63,441 bases of DNA from Maledivibacter sp. GTDB lineage: Bacteria > Bacillota > Clostridia > Peptostreptococcales > Caminicellaceae. This document shows positions 17,396-27,687 of this stretch, piece by piece. The stretch is from the NCBI GenBank assembly GCA_025210375.1, contig JAOASB010000008.1:1-63441 (forward strand), in the 5' to 3' direction. Every line of letters starts with the position of its first letter. The first letter of the stretch is position 1. The position numbers and the translations under genes were made by a program. The notes under the pieces were generated by a model, which worked only from the letters and a program-made list of their open reading frames with translations, did not search any database and was not told the origin of the DNA.

Positions 17396-18721
17396 TTAGA
17401 ATTTTCTTAAATATCTGTCTAACTCCCACTGGGAAACATATTTTGAATATTCATTCCACTCATATAATGCGGCATTAACAAACTTTTTAGATACATGGCC
17501 TCCAAGTGCTTCCTTAACAACTTCATCCTTAGAAAGCTCCTGTACAGCCTCATATAGGTTTGCTGGAAGGCTTTCAATACCTTTTTCCTTCATCTCCAGT
17601 GCATCCATATGATAAACATTGCTAATAACTGGCTTGGGTGCTTCAATTTTATTTTTAATGCCATCTAACCCTGACTTTAGTATAGCTGCCAATGCCAGAT
17701 ATGGATTAGCCGATGGGTCTGGGTTTCTGAGTTCTATTCTAGTTGAGTTTCCTCTCTTAGCAGGTACCCTGATTAATGGGCTTCTGTTACTTGCTGACCA
17801 AGCAATAAGTACAGGTGCTTCATATCCTGGAACAAGTCTCTTATATGAGTTTACCGTTGGGTTTGTTACTGCGGCAAATCCCTTTGCATGCTTTATTACT
17901 CCTCCTAAGAAGTTATATGCTGTCTCAGATAGCTTGAGATTATTATTTTCATCATAGAAAGCATTCTTTCCATCTAATGTTGCAAGTGACATATTTATAT
18001 GCATTCCGGAACCATTTATTCCAAATTTGGGTTTTGGCATGAAGGTAGCATGAAGTCCATGTCTTTGAGCAATAATTCTTACAACCATTTTAAATGTCAT
18101 AACATTATCTGCTGTAGCTAGTGCATCTGCATATTTGAAGTCAATTTCATGTTGCCCTGGTGCTACTTCATGATGGGATGCTTCTATCTCATATCCCATT
18201 TGTTTTAGAACTATGGTCATATCCTTTCTGGCATTTCCCCCTAAATCTACAGGTGCTAAATCAAAATATCCAGCATTGTCATGGGTTTCAAGGGATGGTT
18301 CACCCTTCTCGTCGGTATGGAATAGGAAAAACTCACATTCCGGACCAACATTAAGAATATACCCAAGATCAGCTGCCTCCTTTAATACTTTTTTCAATAC
18401 GTTTCTTGGGCAACCATCAAATGGTGTACCGTCAGACTTATATACATCACATATTAATCTAGCTTCTTTGGGATGACTAGCCCATGGTAATACTACAAAG
18501 GTTGATAAATCAGGTCTTAGATACATATCGGATTCTTCTATTCTTACAAAACCATCGATTGAAGACCCATCAAACATTATTTCATTATCTAATGCTTTTT
18601 CCAATTGCTCAATGGTTATTGACACATTCTTCATTACTCCCATGATGTCAGTAAACTGCAAATGAATAAACTCCACTTCCAATTCCTTAGCTTTTTTTAA
18701 AATTTCTCCTTTATTGCTCAT
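17396..18721 (-). CDS. glnA: Glutamine synthetase type I
   Basis: 441 residues, the length of the GSI-alpha form of Firmicutes. It condenses ammonia with glutamate using ATP. Motifs: [63 protein letters not shown]. The short form lacks the adenylylation loop, so control is expected by feedback and transcription. GGAGGA lies 8 bp before the ATG. A promoter and a terminator leader lie upstream and an ANTAR regulator lies downstream. Confidence 0.96.
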   Translation of the reverse strand: MSNKGEILKKAKELEVEFIHLQFTDIMGVMKNVSITIEQLEKALDNEIMFDGSSIDGFVRIEESDMYLRPDLSTFVVLPWASHPKEARLICDVYKSDGTPFDGCPRNVLKKVLKEAADLGYILNVGPECEFFLFHTDEKGEPSLETHDNAGYFDLAPVDLGGNARKDMTIVLKQMGYEIEASHHEVAPGQHEIDFKYADALATADNVMTFKMVVRIIAQRHGLHATFMPKPKFGINGSGMHINMSLATLDGKNAFYDENNNLKLSETAYNFLGGVIKHAKGFAAVTNPTVNSYKRLVPGYEAPVLIAWSASNRSPLIRVPAKRGNSTRIELRNPDPSANPYLALAAILKSGLDGIKNKIEAPKPVISNVYHMDALEMKEKGIESLPANLYEAVQELSKDEVVKEALGGHVSKKFVNAALYEWNEYSKYVSQWELDRYLRKF

Positions 18722-18764
18722 AATAAAGTCCTCCTTATATTATTCATTTTTAATTTTCTCAAAT

Positions 18765-18812
18765 AAAAAAACGACCACAAACAAGGGGTATATAACCCTT
18801 AGCTGTGGACGC
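18765..18812 (-). promoter_or_regulatory. glnA leader attenuator (putative ANTAR target)
   Basis: The leader contains a long stem (GCGTCCACAG with TTTGTGGTCG, and inner AAGGG/CCCTT) followed by seven T, between the promoter and glnA. Upstream, GGGCAATGGCGTCC could form the first ANTAR-type hairpin with A1 and G4 in a six-base loop (AATGGC). The ANTAR link is inference from the adjacent gene and the similar amtB leader. Confidence 0.65.
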
Positions 18813-18847
18813 CATTGCCCAATATTTTTTATTAAATTATTGTATAT

Positions 18848-18876
18848 ATTATATAGCATTTTATGGAAATTTTCAA
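18848..18876 (-). promoter_or_regulatory. glnA promoter
   Basis: TTGAAA (18871-18876), 17 bp, TATAAT (18848-18853), leading into the attenuator. Confidence 0.65.
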
Positions 18877-18893
18877 TAGTTTTTTAGTATTTT

Positions 18894-20831
18894 CTATAAT
18901 TCTTTTATCCAAATTTGAAAATCTGCATCCGATGGCATACGCCAATCCCCTCTTGGAGATAGACTTACAGACCCAACCTTAGGTCCATCGGGAATACAGG
19001 ATCTCTTAAACTGTTGGGTAAAAAATCTTTTGTAAAATATTTTAAGATACTTCTTTATTTGCTCCTTGGAATAATCTCCTCCAAATGCTTTTTGGGATAT
19101 AAACAACATCTTTTTTGGCTTTATGCCATATCTGATCATATAATATAGGAAAAAATCATGTAATTCATAGGGCCCAATAATATCTTCAGTTTTTTGAACT
19201 ATTTCACCATTTTTATCGGGTGGAAGTAATTCAGGACTAATGGGGGTACAAATAATGTTATAAAGTATATTCTTTGCTTCATGGGATACTTTATTGTCTG
19301 CAACCCACTCTACCAAGAATTTAACAAGGGTTTTAGGTACACTACAATTAACTGCATACATGGACATGTGATCACCATTATATGTAGACCATCCCAATGC
19401 CAATTCCGATAAATCTCCTGTACCTATAACGAGTCCATTGATTTTATTAGCCAAATCCATCAAGATTTGTGTGCGTTCCCTTGCTTGCACATTTTCATAT
19501 ATAACATCATGGTTTTCTATGCTATGTCCTATATCTTTAAAATGATGAATACAAGCATCCTTAATATCGATTTCTTTAATATCTATATTCATAGTTTTCA
19601 TTAAATCCACAGCACTATTATAGGTGTGATTTGTTGTGCCAAAACCAGGCATTGTCACTCCTAAAATATTTTTTGAGGGTATTCCCAACAGCTTAAAGGT
19701 CTGAACCGTAACCAATAATGCCAATGTAGAGTCAAGTCCACCTGAAACTCCTATAACCGCATGTTCAATTCCTGTATGTTCTAACCTTTTAGCAAGCCCT
19801 GCAACCTGTATATTAAAGATTTCCTCACATCTTTCATTTACTAATACTGAATTGATTGGAACAAATGGCCTCGGCAAAATATCTCTATCTAAATCCCTTA
19901 TGTCATATCCATAGCTTTGACTATCTATTTTTATGAATTTATAATTTTGGTGGTTTTCATAATCCATCTGATCAAAGAAGGTTCTATTTACCCTTCTTTC
20001 ATGGGTAATCCTATCCACATCTATATCTGCATAAATAATTTGATTTTCTCTTTTAAAACGATGGGATTTATTTAAAAAATTGCCATTTTCACATATTATA
20101 CAATCTCCGCCGAACACAACATCTGTGGTCGACTCATATACCCCCGCTGAGCTATATACATATCCACATATAGTGGCCGCACTGTGATGATTAACTAGCC
20201 CATTTCTATAGTCTGACTTTGCCACTAATTCATTACTAGCTGATAAATTAACTATAATATTTGCACTATTCAATGCAAGGTATGCACTTTGAGGTATAGG
20301 CGACCATAAATCCTCACATATCTCAACACCTATCCTATAATTCAATATATTATTCTCGAAAATTAAATTGCCAAAGGGATATTTTTTGCTCAACAGTTCT
20401 ATTTCCTCTACTTTTCCCATAATATGTTTTCCCGATGAAAACCATCTTTTTTCATAGAATTCATTATAATTAGCTAAACATACCTTAGGTACAATCCCCT
20501 TTATATCTCCATATTGTAATGCAACGGCACAATTATATAAATTTCCATCAATAAGAATTGGCATACCTATAAAAACTAAAGTATCGATTTCTTTAGTTTG
20601 TTCCATCAGTTTTCCCAATTCCTCTAGGGCTTTATCTATCAGTAGTTTTTGATTAAATAGATCACCACAGGTATATGCTGTTAAACTCAACTCTGGAAAT
20701 ACAAGAACTTGAGTTTTTTTATTTTTAGCTTCTAAAATTAGCTTCAACATTTCCTTTGCGTTATACTCTGGATTGGCAATTTTCAGTTTTGGAGAAGCAG
20801 CAGCACATTTTACGAAACCATAATTATTCAC
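18894..20831 (-). CDS. nadE: Glutamine-dependent NAD+ synthetase
   Basis: 645 residues. The N-terminal nitrilase-like glutaminase domain (about 1-290) has the Glu-Lys-Cys triad in FPELSLTAY, VPKVCLANY and GVEICEDLW. The C-terminal ATP-pyrophosphatase synthetase domain (about 330-645) has the P-loop VSGGLDSTLAL and GTGDLSELALGW. It amidates nicotinate adenine dinucleotide to NAD+. The gene starts 13 bp after gatB and is probably the last gene of the aspS-gatCAB operon. Confidence 0.94.
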   Translation of the reverse strand: MNNYGFVKCAAASPKLKIANPEYNAKEMLKLILEAKNKKTQVLVFPELSLTAYTCGDLFNQKLLIDKALEELGKLMEQTKEIDTLVFIGMPILIDGNLYNCAVALQYGDIKGIVPKVCLANYNEFYEKRWFSSGKHIMGKVEEIELLSKKYPFGNLIFENNILNYRIGVEICEDLWSPIPQSAYLALNSANIIVNLSASNELVAKSDYRNGLVNHHSAATICGYVYSSAGVYESTTDVVFGGDCIICENGNFLNKSHRFKRENQIIYADIDVDRITHERRVNRTFFDQMDYENHQNYKFIKIDSQSYGYDIRDLDRDILPRPFVPINSVLVNERCEEIFNIQVAGLAKRLEHTGIEHAVIGVSGGLDSTLALLVTVQTFKLLGIPSKNILGVTMPGFGTTNHTYNSAVDLMKTMNIDIKEIDIKDACIHHFKDIGHSIENHDVIYENVQARERTQILMDLANKINGLVIGTGDLSELALGWSTYNGDHMSMYAVNCSVPKTLVKFLVEWVADNKVSHEAKNILYNIICTPISPELLPPDKNGEIVQKTEDIIGPYELHDFFLYYMIRYGIKPKKMLFISQKAFGGDYSKEQIKKYLKIFYKRFFTQQFKRSCIPDGPKVGSVSLSPRGDWRMPSDADFQIWIKEL

Positions 20832-20844
20832 TTATAATCTCTCC

Positions 20845-22278
20845 TTAGGCTTTTAACTTACATATAATAATCTCCTTTGCCAAGCTAGGATTAGCTTTTC
20901 CCTTAGTAGCCTTCATTATTTGTCCCATTAAAAATCCTACAGCCTTTGTCTTACCATTTTTAAAGTCATCTACGGCCTGAGGATTCTTAGAAATAGTGTC
21001 TATGATTATTTTTTCAAGTTCATTGTTTCCACTGATCTGACTTAATCCCTTTTCTTCAACAATTTCATCGGGATCTTTATCTGTAATAACTAATTCCTTA
21101 AAAACCTCCTTACCAGCGGTACGACTAATCTTGCCTTTATCAATTATTTCTATCAGCCGTGCAAGGTATTGACTTCTTATGGGAATTTCTTCCTTTTCCC
21201 TTTCCTTCAAAACCCTCAAAAGCTCTACAACAATCCAGTTTGAGACCTCCTTTGGACTTGCCCCTAGGGAAACAACCTCTTCAAAATAATTGGCCAGCTC
21301 TTTTTTTCCAATAAGTATATTTATTTCCTTAGTCCCAAGTTTATATTCCTTTGAAAATCTTTCCCTCTTTTGTGCAGGAAGCTCTGGAAGTCCGCTTTTT
21401 ATTTTCTCGATTACTACATCCTCAATAATCACAGGAGCTAAATCCGGTTCAGGAAAGTATCTATAATCATGGGAATCCTCCTTAGATCTCATGGTAACTG
21501 TCCTTCCCTTAGCACTGTCCCATTTTCTAGTCTCTTGTTTTATCTTATGTCCTTCTCCATAAGTATATAGTTCTATTTGCCTCTTTTGCTCCTTTTGAAG
21601 GGCCCTTAGAATTTCTTTGAAGGAGTTCATATTTTTAATTTCAACCTTTGTATTGAGGGCTTCTTGACCTACCTCTCTCAGTGATATATTTGCATCACAT
21701 CTTAATGAGCCTTGCTCCATTTTACAATCAGAAACCTCGGCATACTCTAATATGGACTTTAAGGATTTTAAAAATGCTATTGCTTCCTCTGGGGATCTTA
21801 AATCCGGCTCTGTGACTATTTCAATTAATGGCACTCCTGTTCTGTTATAATCTATCAAAGTAACAGGTTCATCTTCAAGATGGACAAGCTTTCCTGCATC
21901 CTCTTCCAAATGTATTCTCGTAAGCTTTATTCTTTTTCTATTCCCATCTACGGAGATATCTATAAATCCATTTTCGCAGATGGGTAAATCAAATTGTGAA
22001 ATCTGATAGGCCTTAGGAAGGTCAGGATAGAAATAATTCTTCCTATCAAATTTGTTGATCATATTAATATCGCAATTCAATGCATTCCCAGCTCCTATGG
22101 CAAGGTTCACCACTTCTTCATTTAAAACAGGCAGTGTCCCTGGAAGCCCTATACATATGGGACAAGTATTCTCATTGGGCTTTGCTCCAAATTCAGTAGA
22201 ACAAGAACAGAATATTTTTGACTTTGTAGCTAATTCAACATGTATTTCAAGTCCTATGATCGTTTCAAACGCCATCAT
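20845..22278 (-). CDS. gatB: Asp/Glu-tRNA amidotransferase subunit B
   Basis: 477 residues. GatB binds the misacylated tRNA and activates the side-chain carboxylate for amidation. Motifs: GLEIHVEL, the zinc site CSCSTEF...CPICIGLPG, EDAGKL, DYNRTGVPLIEIVTEPD, and a C-terminal YqeY-like tail (about 400-477). ATG 22278 overlaps the gatA stop (ATGA); an ATG one codon later is equally possible. Part of aspS-gatC-gatA-gatB. Confidence 0.96.
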   Translation of the reverse strand: MMAFETIIGLEIHVELATKSKIFCSCSTEFGAKPNENTCPICIGLPGTLPVLNEEVVNLAIGAGNALNCDINMINKFDRKNYFYPDLPKAYQISQFDLPICENGFIDISVDGNRKRIKLTRIHLEEDAGKLVHLEDEPVTLIDYNRTGVPLIEIVTEPDLRSPEEAIAFLKSLKSILEYAEVSDCKMEQGSLRCDANISLREVGQEALNTKVEIKNMNSFKEILRALQKEQKRQIELYTYGEGHKIKQETRKWDSAKGRTVTMRSKEDSHDYRYFPEPDLAPVIIEDVVIEKIKSGLPELPAQKRERFSKEYKLGTKEINILIGKKELANYFEEVVSLGASPKEVSNWIVVELLRVLKEREKEEIPIRSQYLARLIEIIDKGKISRTAGKEVFKELVITDKDPDEIVEEKGLSQISGNNELEKIIIDTISKNPQAVDDFKNGKTKAVGFLMGQIMKATKGKANPSLAKEIIICKLKA

Positions 22279-23750
22279 TTAACCTCCTTTAGTTCTGGAA
22301 TATTATTATGGATTCCAAGGGCTTGTTCTAAACTATATGCGGTCTGTAATAATTTCTTTTCCGTATAATGATCTCCAATGAGTTGTAGCCCTATGGGTAA
22401 CTTATCTTTACTAAATCCACATGGTATTGAAATGGCTGGCAGCCCTGCAATATTTATATTTACTGTGTATATATCTGCTAAATACATCTCTAAGGGCTGC
22501 TGTGTCCTTTCTCCAATATTGAATGGTAAAACGGGAGATGTAGGGCTCAATATAATATCATAGTTCTTAAAGGTTTCCTTAAATTTATTTCTTATTTTTT
22601 TTCTGAATTTCATGGCCTTTTTATAATAAGCGTCATAATATCCTGAAGAAAGTACATAGGTACCTAACATAATTCTTCTTTTAACCTCTTCCCCAAAGGC
22701 TTCTGTCCTTGAATTTACAATGAGTTCCTCTAATCCTTCAAATTTCTCTGCCCTATATCCATATCTAATACCGTCATATCTTGCAAGATTAGAACTTGCC
22801 TCGGCAGAGGATATGATGTAATAGGCTGAAAGTCCTGACTCAGCAATTGGTAGGGAAATTTCTTCAACAATAGCTCCCATTCCCTCTAATACCTTAATAG
22901 ATCCTCTTATGGCTCCATAGATTTCCGTATCCAATCCTTTTTGAAAAAATTCCTTTGGTACACCTACTTTTAACCCTTCTACGCCCCTATCTAAATCTGC
23001 TAAATAGTCCTTTACTGGCTCACTTTGAATACTAGTTCCATCCAAGGGATCATTTCCTTGTATCACCCCAAGACTTAAAGCACAGTCCTTTACGGTTTTT
23101 GTGAATGTTCCAATTTGATCTAGGGAGGATGCAAAGGCAATAAGTCCATACCTTGAGATCAATCCATAGGTAGGTTTCAAACCAACAGCCGAACAAAATG
23201 CAGCTGGCTGCCTTATGGAACCGCCAGTATCGGAACCAAGTGTAAGTGGAGCAAAGCCCGATGCCAATGCAGCAGCCGATCCACCCGATGATCCTCCAGG
23301 AACTTTGCTTAAATCCCAAGGATTTTTAGTAACTTTAAATGCGGAGTTTTCTGTGGAAGAGCCCATTGCAAATTCGTCCATATTTGTTTTTCCAATGATA
23401 ATAGCTCCATCATCCTTTAATCTTTTAACCACGGTGGCATCATATGGAGGTATAAAATCCTCCAAGATTTTTGAAGCACAGGTGGTTTTTATTCCCCTAG
23501 TACACATATTATCCTTTATTGCTACTGGTATACCTCCAAGCAAGCCAATATTTTCACCCTTATTAAGCTTTTCATCGATTATTTCTGCTTCCCTTAAAGC
23601 CTCTTCTTCACAAAGGGTTATAAATGAATTGATATTTTTATCTAGCCTTTTTATTCTATCCATATAGGCCCTTATAATTTCCCTTGCTGTAAACTTTTTT
23701 TCTATATAGCCCCTCTGGATTTCGTCTATTGTCATCTTCTTTATTTCCAT
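22275..23750 (-). CDS. gatA: Asp/Glu-tRNA amidotransferase subunit A
   Basis: 491 residues, amidase-signature family. GatA releases ammonia from glutamine for GatB. The catalytic Lys-cisSer-Ser triad is seen in AIKDNM, GGSSGGSAAALASG and GSDTGGSIRQPA. GGAGGG lies 5 bp before ATG 23750; a TTG one codon earlier is rejected. It overlaps gatB by 4 bp, which points to translational coupling. Confidence 0.96.
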   Translation of the reverse strand: MEIKKMTIDEIQRGYIEKKFTAREIIRAYMDRIKRLDKNINSFITLCEEEALREAEIIDEKLNKGENIGLLGGIPVAIKDNMCTRGIKTTCASKILEDFIPPYDATVVKRLKDDGAIIIGKTNMDEFAMGSSTENSAFKVTKNPWDLSKVPGGSSGGSAAALASGFAPLTLGSDTGGSIRQPAAFCSAVGLKPTYGLISRYGLIAFASSLDQIGTFTKTVKDCALSLGVIQGNDPLDGTSIQSEPVKDYLADLDRGVEGLKVGVPKEFFQKGLDTEIYGAIRGSIKVLEGMGAIVEEISLPIAESGLSAYYIISSAEASSNLARYDGIRYGYRAEKFEGLEELIVNSRTEAFGEEVKRRIMLGTYVLSSGYYDAYYKKAMKFRKKIRNKFKETFKNYDIILSPTSPVLPFNIGERTQQPLEMYLADIYTVNINIAGLPAISIPCGFSKDKLPIGLQLIGDHYTEKKLLQTAYSLEQALGIHNNIPELKEVK

Positions 23751-23760
23751 CAAATCCCTC

Positions 23761-24045
23761 CTATTCTATGACCTTTGAAATCGGAATATAGTTTTCCCTC
23801 AATTGCTTTGCATTTTGGAATAGTTCACTTTTATTATCAAAGTTTTTCATTTCATCTTTTCTAAGAACTGATTTAGCTTCCTCAAACACATCTAGATCCA
23901 TATCTGATAAATCCTCACTATCAATGTTCTGAAAATGAGTTAAAATCTCCTCAAACTCATTTGCAAATTTTTCTGCTTCCTTTTCTGTAAATTTTAGCTT
24001 TGCAAGTTTTGCTATATGATCTATTATCTCAATATTGATTTTCAT
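23761..24045 (-). CDS. gatC: Asp/Glu-tRNA amidotransferase subunit C
   Basis: 94 residues. GatC wraps around GatA and GatB and stabilises the complex. Typical start IEIIDHIAKLAKLKFTEKEAEKF and a helical middle EILTHFQNIDSEDL. It lies 10 bp after aspS and 10 bp before gatA. Confidence 0.94.
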   Translation of the reverse strand: MKINIEIIDHIAKLAKLKFTEKEAEKFANEFEEILTHFQNIDSEDLSDMDLDVFEEAKSVLRKDEMKNFDNKSELFQNAKQLRENYIPISKVIE

Positions 24046-24055
24046 ACTTTCCCTC

Positions 24056-25348
24056 CTAAGGCATTATTCTATTCATATCTCTCGGCAATAATGTAGCTTC
24101 CCTTATATTTTCTAGATCAAGAATCTTCATGGTCAATCTCTCAAGGCCTATTGCAAATCCCCCATGGGGTGGCATTCCGTATTTAAAGCTTTCTATATAA
24201 AATCCAAAATCATCGGGATTGACACCAAACTTAGTCATATTTTCCCTTAGCATACCATAATCATGTATTCTTTGTCCCCCAGTGGTTATTTCCAACCCTT
24301 TATAAATCAAATCAAAGCTTTTTGTCATTCCCTCATTTTCATCATCAGGCATTGTATACATTGGTCGTTTTGAAGCTGGATATTTCGTCAAAAATACAAA
24401 ATCACTATCATATTTCTCCTTAATATACTTAGAAAATAAAGCTTCTCCTTCAGCATCTATATTACCTATTGGCGATTTCTTCCCATATTGCTCCAGTAAT
24501 ATTTTTTGTACCTCGGACAAGGGTATTCTAGGTATTGCTTTTATCTCACACAGCTGTACTCCTAACATTTGTAGATGCCCTTGGCAAGTTCTATTTAGGT
24601 GTTCAAATAGAAATTTCATAAAATCCTCTTCTAAGTTCATTAAATCATTTTCATCCTCTATAAATCCCATTTCTACATCCAAGCTCACATATTCATTTAA
24701 ATGCCTCCATGTGTTATGAAGCTCCGCTCTATATGCATGGCCTATTTCAAATACAGCTTCAAATCCTGCTCCTACCATCATCTGTTTGTAAAATTGAGGA
24801 CTTTGTGCTAAAAAAGCTCTTCTGTCAAAATAATTTACAGTAAATACTTCCGATCCCCCTTCAGTGCCAGAAGCAATAATCTTAGGTGTATGAATCTCAG
24901 AAAAACCACGACTTCTTAGATAACTTCTAAAGGCTTCCCCAATTTCCTCCTGTATCTTAAATACAGCCCTTTTATGGGGTATTCTAAGACTTATATATCT
25001 ATGATCAAGTTGTGTTTCTAAGGAAGCATTTATATTCCTTTGATTTATACTAAAGGGTAATAAATCATAATATGTTTTACCAATTATTTCAATTCTTTTT
25101 ACCTGTAGTTCTATTCCTCCTGGAGCCTTTTCATTTATTGAAATAGTTCCTTCCACTTCTACGGCTATCTCGAGTTTAACACGATTGATCATCTCTTCAT
25201 CATCTAAAACCAATTGTATTATACCGGTTTTATCCCTTAATAGAACAAATGCAATTTTACCAAAGCTTTTTATTTTATATACCCAACCCTTTATTAAAAC
25301 ATCCTTTTCTCCTACTTCCTTAATTTCCGATACAAATACTCTCTTCAT
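24056..25348 (-). CDS. aspS: Aspartyl-tRNA synthetase, archaeal-type, probably non-discriminating (Asp/Asn)
   Basis: 430 residues, much shorter than the bacterial AspRS of about 590 because the GAD insertion is absent. This is the archaeal-like AspS2 type. An OB-fold anticodon domain (about 1-105) precedes a class II core with FRSYLRSRGFSEIHTPKI (motif 1), YRAELHNTWRHLNEY (motif 2) and GFAIGLERLTM (motif 3). It heads an operon with gatCAB and carries an Asn T-box, so it most likely charges tRNA-Asn with Asp for amidation. ATG has GGAGTAAT upstream. Confidence 0.9.
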   Translation of the reverse strand: MKRVFVSEIKEVGEKDVLIKGWVYKIKSFGKIAFVLLRDKTGIIQLVLDDEEMINRVKLEIAVEVEGTISINEKAPGGIELQVKRIEIIGKTYYDLLPFSINQRNINASLETQLDHRYISLRIPHKRAVFKIQEEIGEAFRSYLRSRGFSEIHTPKIIASGTEGGSEVFTVNYFDRRAFLAQSPQFYKQMMVGAGFEAVFEIGHAYRAELHNTWRHLNEYVSLDVEMGFIEDENDLMNLEEDFMKFLFEHLNRTCQGHLQMLGVQLCEIKAIPRIPLSEVQKILLEQYGKKSPIGNIDAEGEALFSKYIKEKYDSDFVFLTKYPASKRPMYTMPDDENEGMTKSFDLIYKGLEITTGGQRIHDYGMLRENMTKFGVNPDDFGFYIESFKYGMPPHGGFAIGLERLTMKILDLENIREATLLPRDMNRIMP

Positions 25349-25412
25349 TCATATTACTCCTTTCCATATCAATTTTTAATAGAATTTTCAACCCTTTGAA
25401 TCCCTATACAAT

Positions 25413-25711
25413 AAAAAAACCTTTCGTCTCTATATCTAAAATATAGGGACGAAAGGTTAACTTCCGCGGTACCACCCTTGTTAGCTAAATGGCTCACTTT
25501 AGCAGTACAGAATAAAATCTCGGCTTTACTCGATACTGTCCAATGGATAACGGTTTGGCTCCGTCCAAGCCTACTCTCAAATTTGATTTCGGTTAGAAAC
25601 TCAGAGATGTTCTTCAATACAAACTTTGTACTGGTCTCTCACCGTCACCAGCTCGCTCTAGGGATATTTCCTAAATATACCTAACTCCATCTTGTATTTA
25701 CTCTTCTCGTC
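25413..25711 (-). ncRNA. T-box leader of aspS-gatCAB, probable Asn (AAC) specifier
   Basis: The antiterminator bulge AGGGTGGTACCGCGG is at 25464-25478. The terminator stem CCTTTCGTCCCTATA with its partner, followed by seven T, is at 25413-25457. In Stem I, GAACATCTCTGAG leads to TCTAACCGAA, placing AAC at the specifier position (25592-25594). Uncharged tRNA-Asn should favour read-through. This fits an operon that makes Asn-tRNA(Asn) by amidation. Confidence 0.9.
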
Positions 25712-25797
25712 ATAGTTTTTAAAATATTAATTTATTGTAACATATTATATTTTATTTTACATTTTATGTCAAGGCTATTTTTTATTTTTTATATAAT

Positions 25798-25815
25798 GAG
25801 CAAATTGCATATATG
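25798..25815. repeat. Terminal remnant of a family B element
   Basis: TGAGCAAATTGCATA matches the right inverted end of family B, but no opposite end is near. It lies just beyond the glnB stop codon. Confidence 0.5.
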
Positions 25816-25830
25816 AAAATCTAGTTCATT

Positions 25831-26193
25831 TTACCTTTCATTATCCAGTGCAATTTTCCCCTCATCCCCATTTCTAATTCTTATGACATTTGATACATCA
25901 TATATAAATATTTTTCCATCTCCAATTTCTCCAGTATGGCAAGCCTCTTTAGCAGCTTGAACTACGCTTTCAACCGGAACCTCACATACAACTGTTTCTA
26001 TTTTTATCTTAGGTAATAATTCGGGAGTATAAGGAACACCTCTGTATTTCTTTGTGGCTCCTTTTTGAACTCCACATCCCGAAACTTGAGTTACCGTCAT
26101 ACCCTGTACCCCGATATCATTTAAAGCTTGTTTTAATTCACTAAATTTATTGGATCTTGTTATGATCTCAATTTTTGTGATCTTAGGATTCAC
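25831..26193 (-). CDS. glnB: P-II nitrogen regulatory protein
   Basis: About 120 residues. P-II trimers sense 2-oxoglutarate and ATP/ADP and block AmtB. Signature I is in the T-loop region (KYRGVPYTPELLPKIKIE, with a tyrosine at the position modified in some bacteria). Signature II is TGEIGDGKIFIYDV. The frame extends to 26214, but AGGAGGGAG lies 6 bp before a GTG at 26193, so the start is taken there (VNPKITKIEII). It follows amtB by about 70 bp and is probably co-transcribed. Confidence 0.93.
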   Translation of the reverse strand: MNPKITKIEIITRSNKFSELKQALNDIGVQGMTVTQVSGCGVQKGATKKYRGVPYTPELLPKIKIETVVCEVPVESVVQAAKEACHTGEIGDGKIFIYDVSNVIRIRNGDEGKIALDNER

Positions 26194-26266
26194 CCATTTC
26201 TCCCTCCTTAGCATTTACATATCTGTACTGTTTGGTTTTGTAATTTATACTTCAAAAACAGCTTTT

Positions 26267-27526
26267 TTATGCATTTTGATTAGTGGTGATAAATATGGAT
26301 CTAGGTTCAAAATCTGCATAGCTTTCAGTTCCATGCTCTTCTTTATCTAATCCAATTTCTTCCTCTTCCTTAGTCACTCTTAATCCGATGGTTATACTTA
26401 TGGTCTTGAATAATACAAAGGATGTGCCTATGGTCCACAGTGCTACAGCTCCAACTCCCAGAAGCTGAACTCCTAATAACTGTAAACCTCCACCATAAAA
26501 AAGCCCTCCATCCACAGCAAATATACCTACAAGTATTGTTCCAACTGCACCACAAATACCGTGGACACCTACAGCTCCAACGGGATCATCTATTTTTAAA
26601 ATCTTATCAATAAATTCCACGCTGAATATAATGACTACGCCGGCTATTATACCAATAATACCTGCACCTAATGGAGAAACCATATCACATCCGGCTGTAA
26701 TAGCTACCAAACCTGCTAATGCACCATTTAATGTCATACTTACATCGGGTTTTCCATATCTGATCCATGAGATAATCATGGCCGTAAATGCTGCAACTGC
26801 TGCGGATAAATTTGTGGTTACAAATATATGTGCGATACTCGTAAAATCTGTGCCGGATAATGTTGACCCGGGATTAAATCCAAACCAACCAAACCACAAT
26901 ATGAACACCCCTAAAGCCCCAAGTGTAAGACTGTGACCCTTGATCACATTGGGTTTACCTTCCTTCGTATACTTTCCTATTCTTGGTCCAAGTATCCATG
27001 CTCCAATAAGGGCTGCCCATCCTCCCAATGAATGTACCACGGTGGAGCCAGCAAAATCGTGGAAGCCCATCTGCGCTAACCAACCACCACCCCATATCCA
27101 GTGTCCTACGATAGGATAAATAATTGCACTAATCACAAAGCTATAAACAAGATATGATATAAATTTGGTTCTCTCGGCCATAGCACCGGATACTATGGTT
27201 GCTGCCGTAGCACAGAAAACCGTCTGAAAAATTAAAAATGCTTCCTTGGGTATACCTAATTCTAAATGCCCAAAGCTTCCAAGGGATAGTAAATCTAGTT
27301 TTCCGATAAAACCTCCTGTATCAACTCCAAACATAATGCTAAATCCTAGAATCCAAAAGATGAAAGACCCTATAGAAAAATCCATTAAATTTTTCATTAT
27401 AATATTACCGGCGTTTTTTGCCCTTGTAAATCCTGTTTCCACCATAGCAAATCCTGCCTGCATAAAGAATACAAAAGCAGTAGCTATTAAAACCCATATC
27501 GTATCGATTGCCATAGAATGATCCAT
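26267..27526 (-). CDS. amtB: Ammonium transporter
   Basis: 419 residues, Amt/Rh family, about eleven membrane helices and no cleaved signal. Typical runs: WVLIATAFVFFMQAGFAMVE, GGWAALIGAWILGPR, GWFGFNPGST, and VGVHGICGAVGTI. The two pore histidines lie in STVVHSLGG and VHGICG. GGAGGAG precedes the ATG by 8 bp. It is upstream of glnB, the standard pairing, and behind a leader terminator. Confidence 0.95.
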   Translation of the reverse strand: MDHSMAIDTIWVLIATAFVFFMQAGFAMVETGFTRAKNAGNIIMKNLMDFSIGSFIFWILGFSIMFGVDTGGFIGKLDLLSLGSFGHLELGIPKEAFLIFQTVFCATAATIVSGAMAERTKFISYLVYSFVISAIIYPIVGHWIWGGGWLAQMGFHDFAGSTVVHSLGGWAALIGAWILGPRIGKYTKEGKPNVIKGHSLTLGALGVFILWFGWFGFNPGSTLSGTDFTSIAHIFVTTNLSAAVAAFTAMIISWIRYGKPDVSMTLNGALAGLVAITAGCDMVSPLGAGIIGIIAGVVIIFSVEFIDKILKIDDPVGAVGVHGICGAVGTILVGIFAVDGGLFYGGGLQLLGVQLLGVGAVALWTIGTSFVLFKTISITIGLRVTKEEEEIGLDKEEHGTESYADFEPRSIFITTNQNA

Positions 27527-27596
27527 AATAAATCTCCTCCTTATTTTTTATAACTTTTTTTATTTAGAATCATGCCAGCTGTACATAATTTCTATC

Positions 27597-27642
27597 ATAG
27601 GGATTTTAGTATAGACTTTAGCTTATATTATGAAAAGTCCAT
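27597..27642. repeat. Family E short palindromic repeat in the amtB leader
   Basis: AGGGATTTTAGTATAGAC and TTATATTATGAAAAGTCC arms, matching 11408-11453. It lies between the attenuator and amtB. Confidence 0.5.
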
Positions 27643-27687
27643 AATTTTGCCTAGCCACAATGTCATAATGCATATATAAAAAAATAC

